From an uncultured Rhizobiaceae group bacterium (GTDB taxonomy: Bacteria; Pseudomonadota; Alphaproteobacteria; Rhizobiales; Rhizobiaceae), in the NCBI GenBank assembly GCA_937944075.1, contig CALDZZ010000083.1, positions 1-12,584 of the forward strand: 12,584 nucleotides of DNA, written 5' to 3'. Below, piece after piece: positions 7,079 through 12,584 of this stretch (positions are counted from its first letter, which is position 1; the number at the start of each line of letters is the position of its first letter). Both the position numbers and the translations under genes were made by a program. Below the pieces are notes generated by a model that searched no databases, was not told where the DNA came from, and saw only the letters and a list, made by a program, of their open reading frames with translations.

Positions 7079-8178
7079 CACACATCCCTCGCTTCAAAAT
7101 CGATACGTGGATCAATGGTTGTATAAATGATGTCGGATATCAGACTGACCACAAGCCCCATCAGCGAGAAAATATAAAGTGTGGCGAAGACCACGGGATA
7201 ATCCCGCCCAACGATGCTTTCAAAGCCCAGCAGTCCCAAACCATCAAGCGAGAAAATTGTCTCGATCAACAATGAACCGGTAAAGAACGAGGTGATGAAA
7301 GCTGCCGGGAAACCGGCAATGATAATCAACATGGCATTTCGAAAGACGTGGCCGTAAAGCACCTTGTTCTCGGTCAATCCCTTTGCCCTTGCCGTTTGTA
7401 CATACTGCTTGCCTATTTCATCCAGAAACGAGTTCTTGGTTAAAAGCGTTGTGGTTGCAAAGGACGACAGGACCATCGCCGTCAAAGGCAGGGCAAGATG
7501 CCAGAAATAATCAGCAATTTTTCCAAGCGTCGAAAGCTCATCAAAATTATCAGATGTCAGTCCCCTCAGCGGAAACAGGTCAAAAAAGGAACCGCCTGCG
7601 AAGACAATAATGAGGAAAATACCAAACAGGAACCCAGGGATTGCATAGGCAACAATAATGACGCCACTGGTCCAGATATCAAACTTGCTGCCATGGCTCA
7701 CGGCTTTCTTGATGCCAAGCGGAATGGAAATGCCATAGGACAAAAATGTAATCCACAATCCCAGCGAAATGGAAACAGGCAGTTTTTCTGCAATCAGGCT
7801 TAAAACATTTTTTGATGTGAAATAGCTTTCGCCAAAGTCAAACCGGGCATAGTCCCAAACCATTTTGGCAAATCGCTCATGGGCTGGTTTGTCAAAACCA
7901 AATTGTTTTTCAAGCTTTTCTATAAATTCAGGGTCGAGCCCCTGTGCGCCACGGTATTTGGAGGAAGCATCGCCACCAACATCCAGGTTTTCATTTGCCA
8001 ATCCGCCATCACCACCTGAAATACCATCCGTGGCACCTGCCGCCTGGCCGGAAAGCTCTGCCGCGATACGTTCAATTGGTCCGCCAGGGGCAAATTGTAT
8101 GATTGCAAAAGAGATAGCCATGATGCCCAGAATGGTGGGGATCATCAAAAGCAGTCTTCGCAGTATATAGGCACCCAT
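7078..8178 (-). CDS. yejB: Oligopeptide ABC transporter permease YejB
   Basis: 366 aa inner-membrane permease that pairs with YejE to form the channel. MGAYILRRLLLMIPTILGIM is the usual start of DppB/OppB/YejB proteins, with the first helix at 9-29. A Gly/Ala/Asp-rich linker (44-80, unusually loose) precedes the core. Helices lie near 135-158, 170-195, 226-246, 283-303 and 330-354. The EAA loop is at about 259-282 (YVQTARAKGL... FRNA). It ends IDPRIDFEARDV, close to the family C-terminus. The start at ATG 8176-8178 has only a poor ribosome-binding site (GGAG about 12 nt upstream), and a 105-nt gap with two hairpins separates it from yejA. This fits the lower permease than binding-protein output usual for such operons. 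Confidence 0.95.
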   Translation of the reverse strand: MGAYILRRLLLMIPTILGIMAISFAIIQFAPGGPIERIAAELSGQAAGATDGISGGDGGLANENLDVGGDASSKYRGAQGLDPEFIEKLEKQFGFDKPAHERFAKMVWDYARFDFGESYFTSKNVLSLIAEKLPVSISLGLWITFLSYGISIPLGIKKAVSHGSKFDIWTSGVIIVAYAIPGFLFGIFLIIVFAGGSFFDLFPLRGLTSDNFDELSTLGKIADYFWHLALPLTAMVLSSFATTTLLTKNSFLDEIGKQYVQTARAKGLTENKVLYGHVFRNAMLIIIAGFPAAFITSFFTGSLLIETIFSLDGLGLLGFESIVGRDYPVVFATLYIFSLMGLVVSLISDIIYTTIDPRIDFEARDV

Positions 8179-8200
8179 AAAGCGCTCGTCTCCAGCATGG

Positions 8201-8227
8201 CCTGAGGCGACAAGTGATTCGCCCAGG
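8201..8227 (-). other. Second intercistronic hairpin, yejA-yejB gap
   Basis: On + coordinates, CCTG-A-GGCGA (8201-8210) pairs with TCGCC-CAGG (8219-8227): a 9-bp stem with one bulged base and an 8-nt loop. It sits 23 nt before the yejB start codon. No T-run follows in the direction of transcription, so it is not an intrinsic terminator. Confidence 0.5.
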
Positions 8228-8245
8228 GCTCAAGTTTTACAAGCT

Positions 8246-8283
8246 TTGCCCAAGGCCGAAGCGAATTGCAAGCGCCTGGGCAA
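8246..8283 (-). other. First intercistronic hairpin, immediately after the yejA stop
   Basis: TTGCCCAAGG (8246-8255) pairs with CCTGGGCAA (8275-8283): a 9-bp stem with a single bulge, starting on the base after the yejA stop codon. Its loop is 19 nt and no T-run follows. A stem hugging the stop codon of a binding-protein gene commonly blocks 3' exonucleases and so raises binding protein relative to permease; that role here is inference. Confidence 0.55.
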
Positions 8284-10146
8284 CTATGGCTTTAACTCGG
8301 CCTCGATTGCTTCGTCTATCCAGAAGGAAAGCGTATCAACCCCACGGTATAATGGTTGCGGCGTAGGCACCTGAATTTGACGCCACTTTGCAAACCACAA
8401 ATCGGGATTGTGCCACTGCGGAACGGCATAATATCGCCATTTCAAAATCCGGTCCAGGGCATGGGTCAGCGCGACCAGTTCATCACGATTGGGAGCAAGA
8501 ATGATTTTCTCAACCAACTCGTCCAGCATCGGGTCCTTGATACCTGCATAATTTCGACTGCCCGGTTGATCTGCAGAAGCAGTGGACCAGTAGTCGCGTT
8601 GTTCATTGCCTGGAGAAAGGGATTGGCGGGTCGCAAAGCTTGCCATGTCAAAATCAAAATTATCGGCACGCGCCTTGTATTGGGCAGTGTCCAGAATGCG
8701 CAAACTTGCATCAATGCCAATGCTTTTCAGCGATTCGACAAAGGAATTCGTATAACGCTCAGATTCAGGATTGCCGCTGATAAATTCAATGCTCATTTGC
8801 TTTCCCGAAGCATCCAGCAACCTTCGATTGCTGTCAAAGGTAAACCCGGCTTCCTTGAAGAGTTTGAGAGCTCGGCGTTGCAGCTTTCGCTTTTCCCCTG
8901 ACTTGCTGTAGTCCGGAAGTGCATATGGCTTTGTAAAAAGATCCGCTGGCAATTTGTCTTTATAGGCATTGAGAATTTCCAGCTCACGCCCTTCCGGAAT
9001 ACCTGAAGATTCAACCCCGGACTCAAAATGACTATCTGTTCTTTTGAACTTGTCGAAGAAAAGGTTCTTGTTGATTGTCTCAAAATCAAAGAGCAGCGTT
9101 ATCGCCTCACGCACCCGCACATTCTTGAATTTATCCAGTCTGGTATTGAAGAAATATCCTGTAAAGGCCTGACCGGAATCCGTAGGGAATGTAATCTGCT
9201 CGACATCTCCGCGCTTGACCGCATCAAAGTCATACTGATTGACCCACCGTTGAACCTGACTGTCAGGCTCAATCCGATAATCCGATATATTGCCTTTCTT
9301 GAAAGCTTCCCACATGGCGTTTTGATTCAGGAAATAAGTGTAGCGGATGGAGCCGAAATTATAGCGCCCCTTGCGAACCGGAATATCCTTTGCCCAATAA
9401 TCTTCCACCAATTCATATTCAATGAACTTGCCCAGTTCATAACTGCCAATCTTGTAGGGGCCGGAACCCAGTGGCGGCTCTGTTGTTGGCTGGGTAATAT
9501 CGCGCTTGTTACCATCGGCATCTGTTCCCTCCCACCAATGCTGGGGAAGCACCACCAGATCCCCGATGATATGCGGCAATTCCCGATTACCCTTTTGGTC
9601 AAATTTGAAGGTTACCTCATGGTCTCCGGTTTTTTCTGCAGATTCTATATTCTTGAAATAACCACCCCAAAGCGGATAGTTCTCCCGAAGCACTTTCAGC
9701 GACCAGATCACATCTTCTGGCTTGATCGGCTCTCCGTCATGCCAACGGGCTTTTTCATTTATGCGATAAACTGCCCAGGACGAATCTTCAGCCTTGCGAA
9801 ATTCCTTTGCGACCATGCCATAAGAGGCACCAGCCTGGTCCATCGACTGATCCATCATCCGGTCATATAACAAGCCGCCCCAATAGTTGAGCTGAACCGG
9901 AGCGCGACCGCGTACAATAAACGGGTTGAAAGTGTCGTAGCCGCCAAAGGCCGTGCGCTTCAACTGCCCTCCTTTTGGGGCATTTGGATTGACATAATCA
10001 TAATGCTTGAAGTCCGCGCCATATTTCAATTCACCAATCAGGCTGTCGCCATGTCGCCATTGATCCTCATCAGCCTGGGCAAGCCCTGCAACAAGTGAAA
10101 AGGCGATGATTGCGGAAATACGGGTAATGGAAAAACGCTGTTTCAA
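8284..10146 (-). CDS. yejA: Periplasmic peptide-binding protein YejA (SBP family 5)
   Basis: The solute receptor of the Yej importer. E. coli YejABEF takes up microcin C, and in Agrobacterium the Yej permease is reported to import murein peptides; the ligand here is not visible. I choose TTG 10144-10146 as the start because AAGGA (10154-10158) lies 7 nt upstream, giving 620 aa beginning MKQRFSITRI. An in-frame TTG at 10161 has no such site. A signal peptide ends at AQA (residues 23-25). DFKHYDYVNPNAPKGG is the usual opening of YejA-like proteins, and WHDGEPIKPEDVIWSLK (about 136-152) matches the family 5 signature. Further typical segments are PPLGSGPYKIGSYELG and FNTRLDKFKNVRVREAI. The hairpins after its stop suggest differential expression within the operon. 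Confidence 0.93.
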   Translation of the reverse strand: MKQRFSITRISAIIAFSLVAGLAQADEDQWRHGDSLIGELKYGADFKHYDYVNPNAPKGGQLKRTAFGGYDTFNPFIVRGRAPVQLNYWGGLLYDRMMDQSMDQAGASYGMVAKEFRKAEDSSWAVYRINEKARWHDGEPIKPEDVIWSLKVLRENYPLWGGYFKNIESAEKTGDHEVTFKFDQKGNRELPHIIGDLVVLPQHWWEGTDADGNKRDITQPTTEPPLGSGPYKIGSYELGKFIEYELVEDYWAKDIPVRKGRYNFGSIRYTYFLNQNAMWEAFKKGNISDYRIEPDSQVQRWVNQYDFDAVKRGDVEQITFPTDSGQAFTGYFFNTRLDKFKNVRVREAITLLFDFETINKNLFFDKFKRTDSHFESGVESSGIPEGRELEILNAYKDKLPADLFTKPYALPDYSKSGEKRKLQRRALKLFKEAGFTFDSNRRLLDASGKQMSIEFISGNPESERYTNSFVESLKSIGIDASLRILDTAQYKARADNFDFDMASFATRQSLSPGNEQRDYWSTASADQPGSRNYAGIKDPMLDELVEKIILAPNRDELVALTHALDRILKWRYYAVPQWHNPDLWFAKWRQIQVPTPQPLYRGVDTLSFWIDEAIEAELKP

Positions 10147-10250
10147 GTCAATATCCTTCAATACAAATCAATATGAATAAGGATAGTGGCAAGTGTGGCG
10201 AAAGCAAGCTTTGGGATTTGACACTTGTGTGTTCAAGCAAGTGAGAAAAC
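10147..10250 (-). promoter_or_regulatory. yejA upstream region with inverted repeat
   Basis: Because a terminator for the upstream cytochrome gene lies at 10251-10284, yejA needs its own promoter here, but I see no -35/-10 pair good enough to place it. The region holds CACTTG (10222-10227) facing CAAGTG (10238-10243) across 10 nt, and a near palindrome AAAGCAAGCTTT (10201-10212). Either could be an operator. Confidence 0.3.
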
Positions 10251-10284
10251 GAAAACAAAAAAGCCGGGTAAAGGACCCGGCTTT
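10251..10284 (-). terminator. Rho-independent terminator of the cytochrome c gene
   Basis: AAAGCCGGGT (10260-10269) and ACCCGGCTTT (10275-10284) form a perfect 10-bp, GC-rich stem with a 5-nt loop. Read on the - strand it runs into TTTT-G-TTTT. It lies 22 nt after the cytochrome stop codon and separates that gene from yejA. Confidence 0.95.
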
Positions 10285-10306
10285 GAATTATACGATTTGA
10301 AAAGGT

Positions 10307-10858
10307 TTATTGCGCAGGAAGCTCTGCTGGTGTGTCAGCCTGCTCACGCAAATAGGCGATGAGATTGGCACGGTCTTCAACCTTTTTCAGACCACCAAAC
10401 CCCATGGAAGTGCCTTTGACATATGTCTTTGGCTTCCATAGAAAACCGTTCAACTCTTCATAAGTCCATTGCTTGCCATCACCATATTCCTTAAGCGCAC
10501 CGGAATATGAAAAACCGTCAACTGAAGCGATATCCCGGTTTACAATTCCGTAAAGTGCCGGACCAACCTTGTTGGCACCACCGGCATTTACATTATGACA
10601 GGCTGCGCATTTCTTGAATACGTTTGCACCATCTGCTGAATCAGCACTGGCAAGAAGTGGCTCTACCGGCTCAAATGCAGGGCCTGCATCTTCTTCAGGC
10701 TCAGCACTTGTATCGGCTTCTGCCAATTCAATCGCGTAGCCTTTTTGCTCCGGATTTTCCATGTGGAAAATTCCGTCAGCAGCAAAATTCAACCCCATAA
10801 CCAAAAAGACAGTTCCAAGAACAGCCATTGCAATTTTATTGAACTCGAAAGAATCCAT
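10307..10858 (-). CDS. cycM: Membrane-anchored class I cytochrome c, CycM-like
   Basis: 183 aa from ATG 10856-10858, with AAGGAG (10869-10874) 10 nt upstream. Residues 8-28 form an uncleaved membrane anchor, followed by an acidic, Pro/Ala/Glu-rich linker (about 44-75) and then a single c-type heme domain. The heme is attached through CAACH (84-88), with His88 as one axial ligand and Met152 in KGTSM (148-152) the likely second. GPALYGIVNRD and FSYSGALKEYG between them are standard class I sequence. Bradyrhizobium CycM is a membrane-bound electron carrier between the bc1 complex and the aa3 oxidase, and the same architecture makes that role likely here. The gene is divergent from kdsB, an arrangement I recall from other Hyphomicrobiales. 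An in-frame GTG at 10906 lies within the leader hairpins and is rejected as start. Confidence 0.9.
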   Translation of the reverse strand: MDSFEFNKIAMAVLGTVFLVMGLNFAADGIFHMENPEQKGYAIELAEADTSAEPEEDAGPAFEPVEPLLASADSADGANVFKKCAACHNVNAGGANKVGPALYGIVNRDIASVDGFSYSGALKEYGDGKQWTYEELNGFLWKPKTYVKGTSMGFGGLKKVEDRANLIAYLREQADTPAELPAQ

Positions 10859-10877
10859 TGTCTTCTTACTCCTTATC

Positions 10878-10897
10878 GCACCGAAAAAACCCGGTGC
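10878..10897 (-). other. Leader hairpin just before the cycM ribosome-binding site
   Basis: GCACCG (10878-10883) and CGGTGC (10892-10897) form a perfect 6-bp stem with an 8-nt loop. On the - strand the loop reads GGTTTTTT, and the stem ends 3 nt before AAGGAG. A fold here could control access of ribosomes to cycM. Confidence 0.4.
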
Positions 10898-10901
10898 AGA
10901 T

Positions 10902-10920
10902 GCCACTTTATCATGGTGGC
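10902..10920 (-). other. Second hairpin in the cycM upstream region
   Basis: GCCAC (10902-10906) and GTGGC (10916-10920) pair across a 9-nt loop, 4 nt from the previous hairpin. Whether it is transcribed depends on the unplaced cycM start site; it could instead be a protein-binding palindrome. Confidence 0.35.
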
Positions 10921-10925
10921 GTTAA

Positions 10926-10937
10926 TTCTGGTCAGAA
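10926..10937. promoter_or_regulatory. Short palindrome in the cycM/kdsB divergent region
   Basis: TTCTG-GT-CAGAA is a perfect 5-bp inverted repeat with a 2-nt centre. It lies 68 bp upstream of the cycM start and 112 bp before kdsB. A possible operator, with no regulator identified. Also in this region, ACAAC (10961-10965) can pair with GTTGT (10979-10983). Confidence 0.2.
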
Positions 10938-10994
10938 CCTATTGTGTTTGCGTGTTTGATACAACGTCTCTATGAAAGGTTGTAGTGAGACTTT

Positions 10995-11023
10995 TTGACA
11001 CGATTTGCAAGATTGATTAGCGA
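10995..11023 (+). promoter_or_regulatory. Possible kdsB promoter
   Basis: A perfect -35 hexamer TTGACA (10995-11000) is followed after 17 nt by a poor -10, TAGCGA (11018-11023). Transcription would start near 11030, about 20 nt before kdsB. The spacing is right, but the weak -10 makes this tentative. Confidence 0.3.
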
Positions 11024-11049
11024 AGTTTTTGACGAGAATCCAATAGAAA

Positions 11050-11787
11050 ATGACAAACGCCCTAATTCTTATCCCCGCCCGAATGGCATCCACTCGCCTG
11101 CCAAACAAACCCCTGGCCGAAATCAACGGCTTGCCGATGATTTGTCAGGTTGTCGACCGGGCAAGAGAGGCAGACATTGGCGAGCCCATTGTGGCAACGG
11201 ATTCAACGGAAATTCTCAAAGCTGTTGAACAACATGGTGCAAAAGCCGTCATGACACGAGAGGACCACGAGTCCGGTTCCGACCGTATTTGGGAAGCAGT
11301 TGAAAAAATTGATCCCGACGCACAAGCAAAATTTGTCATCAATGTTCAAGGCGACCTGCCAGCCATTGATCCAAAACTAATCAGACAGAGCATCTTGCCG
11401 CTGGAGGATGACGACGTTGACATTGCAACCCTGGCTGCAAAAATCATTCAGGAAGATGAAATCACCAACCCCAATGTGGTAAAGGCGATCGGAACGCCTG
11501 TCGGTGCAAAAAGACTGCGCGCACTTTATTTCACCCGTGCAACAGCGCCACATGGAGAAGGCCCGCTTTACCACCACATAGGCCTTTATGCCTACAAGCG
11601 CAGCGCCTTGCAAAAATTTGTGTCCCTGCCACCCGGAACACTTGAACAACGCGAGAAACTGGAGCAGCTTCGTGCGCTGGAAAATGGCATGCGAATTGAT
11701 ATTGAACTTGTGAACACCATTCCTCACGGTGTAGACACACAGGCAGATTTGGATAAGGCAAGGCGCCTGCTGGAGAAGAGACGATAA
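11050..11787 (+). CDS. kdsB: 3-deoxy-manno-octulosonate cytidylyltransferase (CMP-Kdo synthetase)
   Basis: KdsB joins CTP and Kdo to give CMP-Kdo, the activated sugar added to lipid A during lipopolysaccharide synthesis, in the cytoplasm. At 245 aa it has the normal length. The nucleotide-binding start is IPARMASTRLPNKPL (8-22). HESGSDRIWEAV (73-84) corresponds to the family HxSGTDR motif, and NVQGDLP (98-104) holds the metal-binding Asp102. YFTRATAPHGEGPLYHHIGLYAY (159-181, key residues R162, H174, H175, G177) and LEQLRALENG match the sugar-binding and dimer regions. The ribosome-binding site before ATG 11050 is weak (GAGAA about 14 nt upstream). The stop TAA overlaps the pheA ATG by one base, so the two are almost surely one transcript. 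The presence of kdsB indicates a Gram-negative cell with Kdo-containing lipopolysaccharide. Confidence 0.96.
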   Translation: MTNALILIPARMASTRLPNKPLAEINGLPMICQVVDRAREADIGEPIVATDSTEILKAVEQHGAKAVMTREDHESGSDRIWEAVEKIDPDAQAKFVINVQGDLPAIDPKLIRQSILPLEDDDVDIATLAAKIIQEDEITNPNVVKAIGTPVGAKRLRALYFTRATAPHGEGPLYHHIGLYAYKRSALQKFVSLPPGTLEQREKLEQLRALENGMRIDIELVNTIPHGVDTQADLDKARRLLEKRR

Positions 11788-12584
11788 TGGCAATTACTAA
11801 GATATCCTTTCAGGGTGCCAAGGGCGCCAATTCGGAAATCGCCATTCGCGAAGTCTATGGCGAAGATGTAGAAGCCATTGCCTGCGATACGTTTGAAGAT
11901 GCTTTTAATTCGCTCACCAAGGGCGAAGCTGACCTCGCCATGATCCCGATTGAAAACACGCTTGCCGGGCGTGTCGCTGATATTCACCACATCCTGCCGG
12001 ATTCTGGCACGCATATTATTGGCGAATATTTTCTCCCCATCCGGTTTGACCTGATGGTTTTGCCAGGCGTCAGAATGGAAGAAATCAAAACGGTCTACAG
12101 CCATGTTCATGGCCTGGGGCAATGTCGCAAAATCATCCGCGAAAATGGATGGAAGGCAATCGTTGGCGGTGATACTGCCGGATCAGCCAAACTTGTTTCA
12201 GAACGTAATGACCGCACCATGGCAGCCCTTGCACCTGCCTTGGCAGCCGATATTTACGGCCTGGAAACACTGGCCGAGAATGTCGAGGATTCTGACGATA
12301 ACACAACGCGGTTTGTCATTCTGTCGCGTGAAGCCCAATGGGCAAAGCCTGACAATGGCGAGGTTATAACTTCGTTTCTCTTTCAGGTCAGAAACATTCC
12401 GGCAGCACTCTACAAGGCCATGGGTGGCTTCGCCACTAACGGCGTCAACATGACCAAACTGGAAAGCTACCAACTCGGCGGCTTCACCGCCACGCAGTTC
12501 TATGCGGATGTCTTGGGACACCCGGAAGATGAAAACCTGCAACTAGCGTTCGAAGAACTTGGATTCTTTACGGATGAATTCAAG
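11787..12584 (+). CDS. pheA: Prephenate dehydratase (partial at 3' end)
   Basis: The enzyme converts prephenate to phenylpyruvate, water and CO2 in phenylalanine synthesis. 266 residues are present and the frame is still open at the window edge; monofunctional family members are about 280-300 aa, so only the end is missing. There is no chorismate mutase domain at the N-terminus, so this is the monofunctional form. The catalytic domain (about 5-181) starts ISFQGAKGANSE, includes MIPIENTLAGRVADIHHIL (52-70) and ends at the conserved TRF (174-176) that contains the catalytic Thr. A C-terminal ACT domain (from about 194) contains GVNMTKLESYQ, corresponding to the ESRP-type phenylalanine-binding motif for feedback inhibition. 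ATG 11787 shares a base with the kdsB stop (TAATG), and GGAG at 11772-11775 within kdsB is the likely ribosome-binding site. Confidence 0.95.
   Translation, partial: MAITKISFQGAKGANSEIAIREVYGEDVEAIACDTFEDAFNSLTKGEADLAMIPIENTLAGRVADIHHILPDSGTHIIGEYFLPIRFDLMVLPGVRMEEIKTVYSHVHGLGQCRKIIRENGWKAIVGGDTAGSAKLVSERNDRTMAALAPALAADIYGLETLAENVEDSDDNTTRFVILSREAQWAKPDNGEVITSFLFQVRNIPAALYKAMGGFATNGVNMTKLESYQLGGFTATQFYADVLGHPEDENLQLAFEELGFFTDEFK

Noticed and set aside
9028..9870. Long open frame on + (280 codons) opposite yejA
   Set aside because: It is fully antisense to a clear family 5 binding protein. Its translation shows no domain and there is no good ribosome-binding site.
10859..10906. Longer cytochrome from GTG 10906
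   Set aside because: The extra 16 codons cover the leader hairpins and the AAGGAG site of the ATG at 10858, and would put extra charged residues before the membrane anchor.
1..12584. Mobile element, CRISPR, tRNA, toxin-antitoxin or defence system
   Set aside because: All sizeable stretches are covered by recognised housekeeping or transport genes. No repeat arrays, transposase motifs, tRNA cloverleaf or small paired toxin genes were seen, and base composition is even.

Overview
The window reads as an ordinary chromosomal segment of an alphaproteobacterium, most likely Hyphomicrobiales (Rhizobiales). HemH, PheA, KdsB, the Yej transporter and the CycM-like cytochrome all resemble the rhizobial/Brucella-type versions as I recall them. 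Base composition is moderate (near 50% GC by eye) and even throughout. That suggests a lower-GC, perhaps marine, member of the order, but this is inference. I see no transposase, phage gene, tRNA, rRNA, CRISPR array or sign of recent transfer.

Layout. (1) Positions 1-363 hold the 3' end of a LysR-type regulator on +. (2) Positions 406-2157 hold a two-gene + operon for divalent metal transport: a secreted DUF1007 protein with an EF-hand-like loop, then a NicO/RcnA-type Ni/Co permease with a very His-rich loop. A good sigma70-like promoter precedes it, overlapped by an imperfect palindrome. (3) Positions 2217-3340 hold ferrochelatase hemH with its own likely promoter. It converges, with only 2 nt between stop codons, on the next operon. 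(4) Positions 10146 down to 3343 on - hold yejA-yejB-yejE-yejF, a complete oligopeptide ABC importer (binding protein, two permeases, double ATPase), followed 12 nt later by a GhrA-type glyoxylate/hydroxypyruvate reductase. The yejA-yejB gap carries two tandem hairpins with a competing pairing. (5) Positions 10858 down to 10251 on - hold a membrane-anchored CycM-like cytochrome c with a hairpin-containing leader and a textbook intrinsic terminator. (6) Positions 11050-12584 on + hold kdsB and pheA (cut by the window end), divergent from cycM and coupled by a 1-nt overlap.

How the genes work together: the metal operon and hemH both concern transition metals and tetrapyrroles, though the sequence shows no shared control. 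Yej proteins import peptides, which in relatives include murein peptides. CycM carries electrons in the respiratory chain. KdsB activates Kdo for lipopolysaccharide, and PheA makes phenylpyruvate for phenylalanine. No gap exceeds 300 bases; the longest is the 191-nt cycM/kdsB divergent region. I found no convincing new multi-gene system. The observations most worth a second look are non-coding: the palindrome on the metal-operon promoter, the yejA-yejB hairpins and the cycM leader hairpins.
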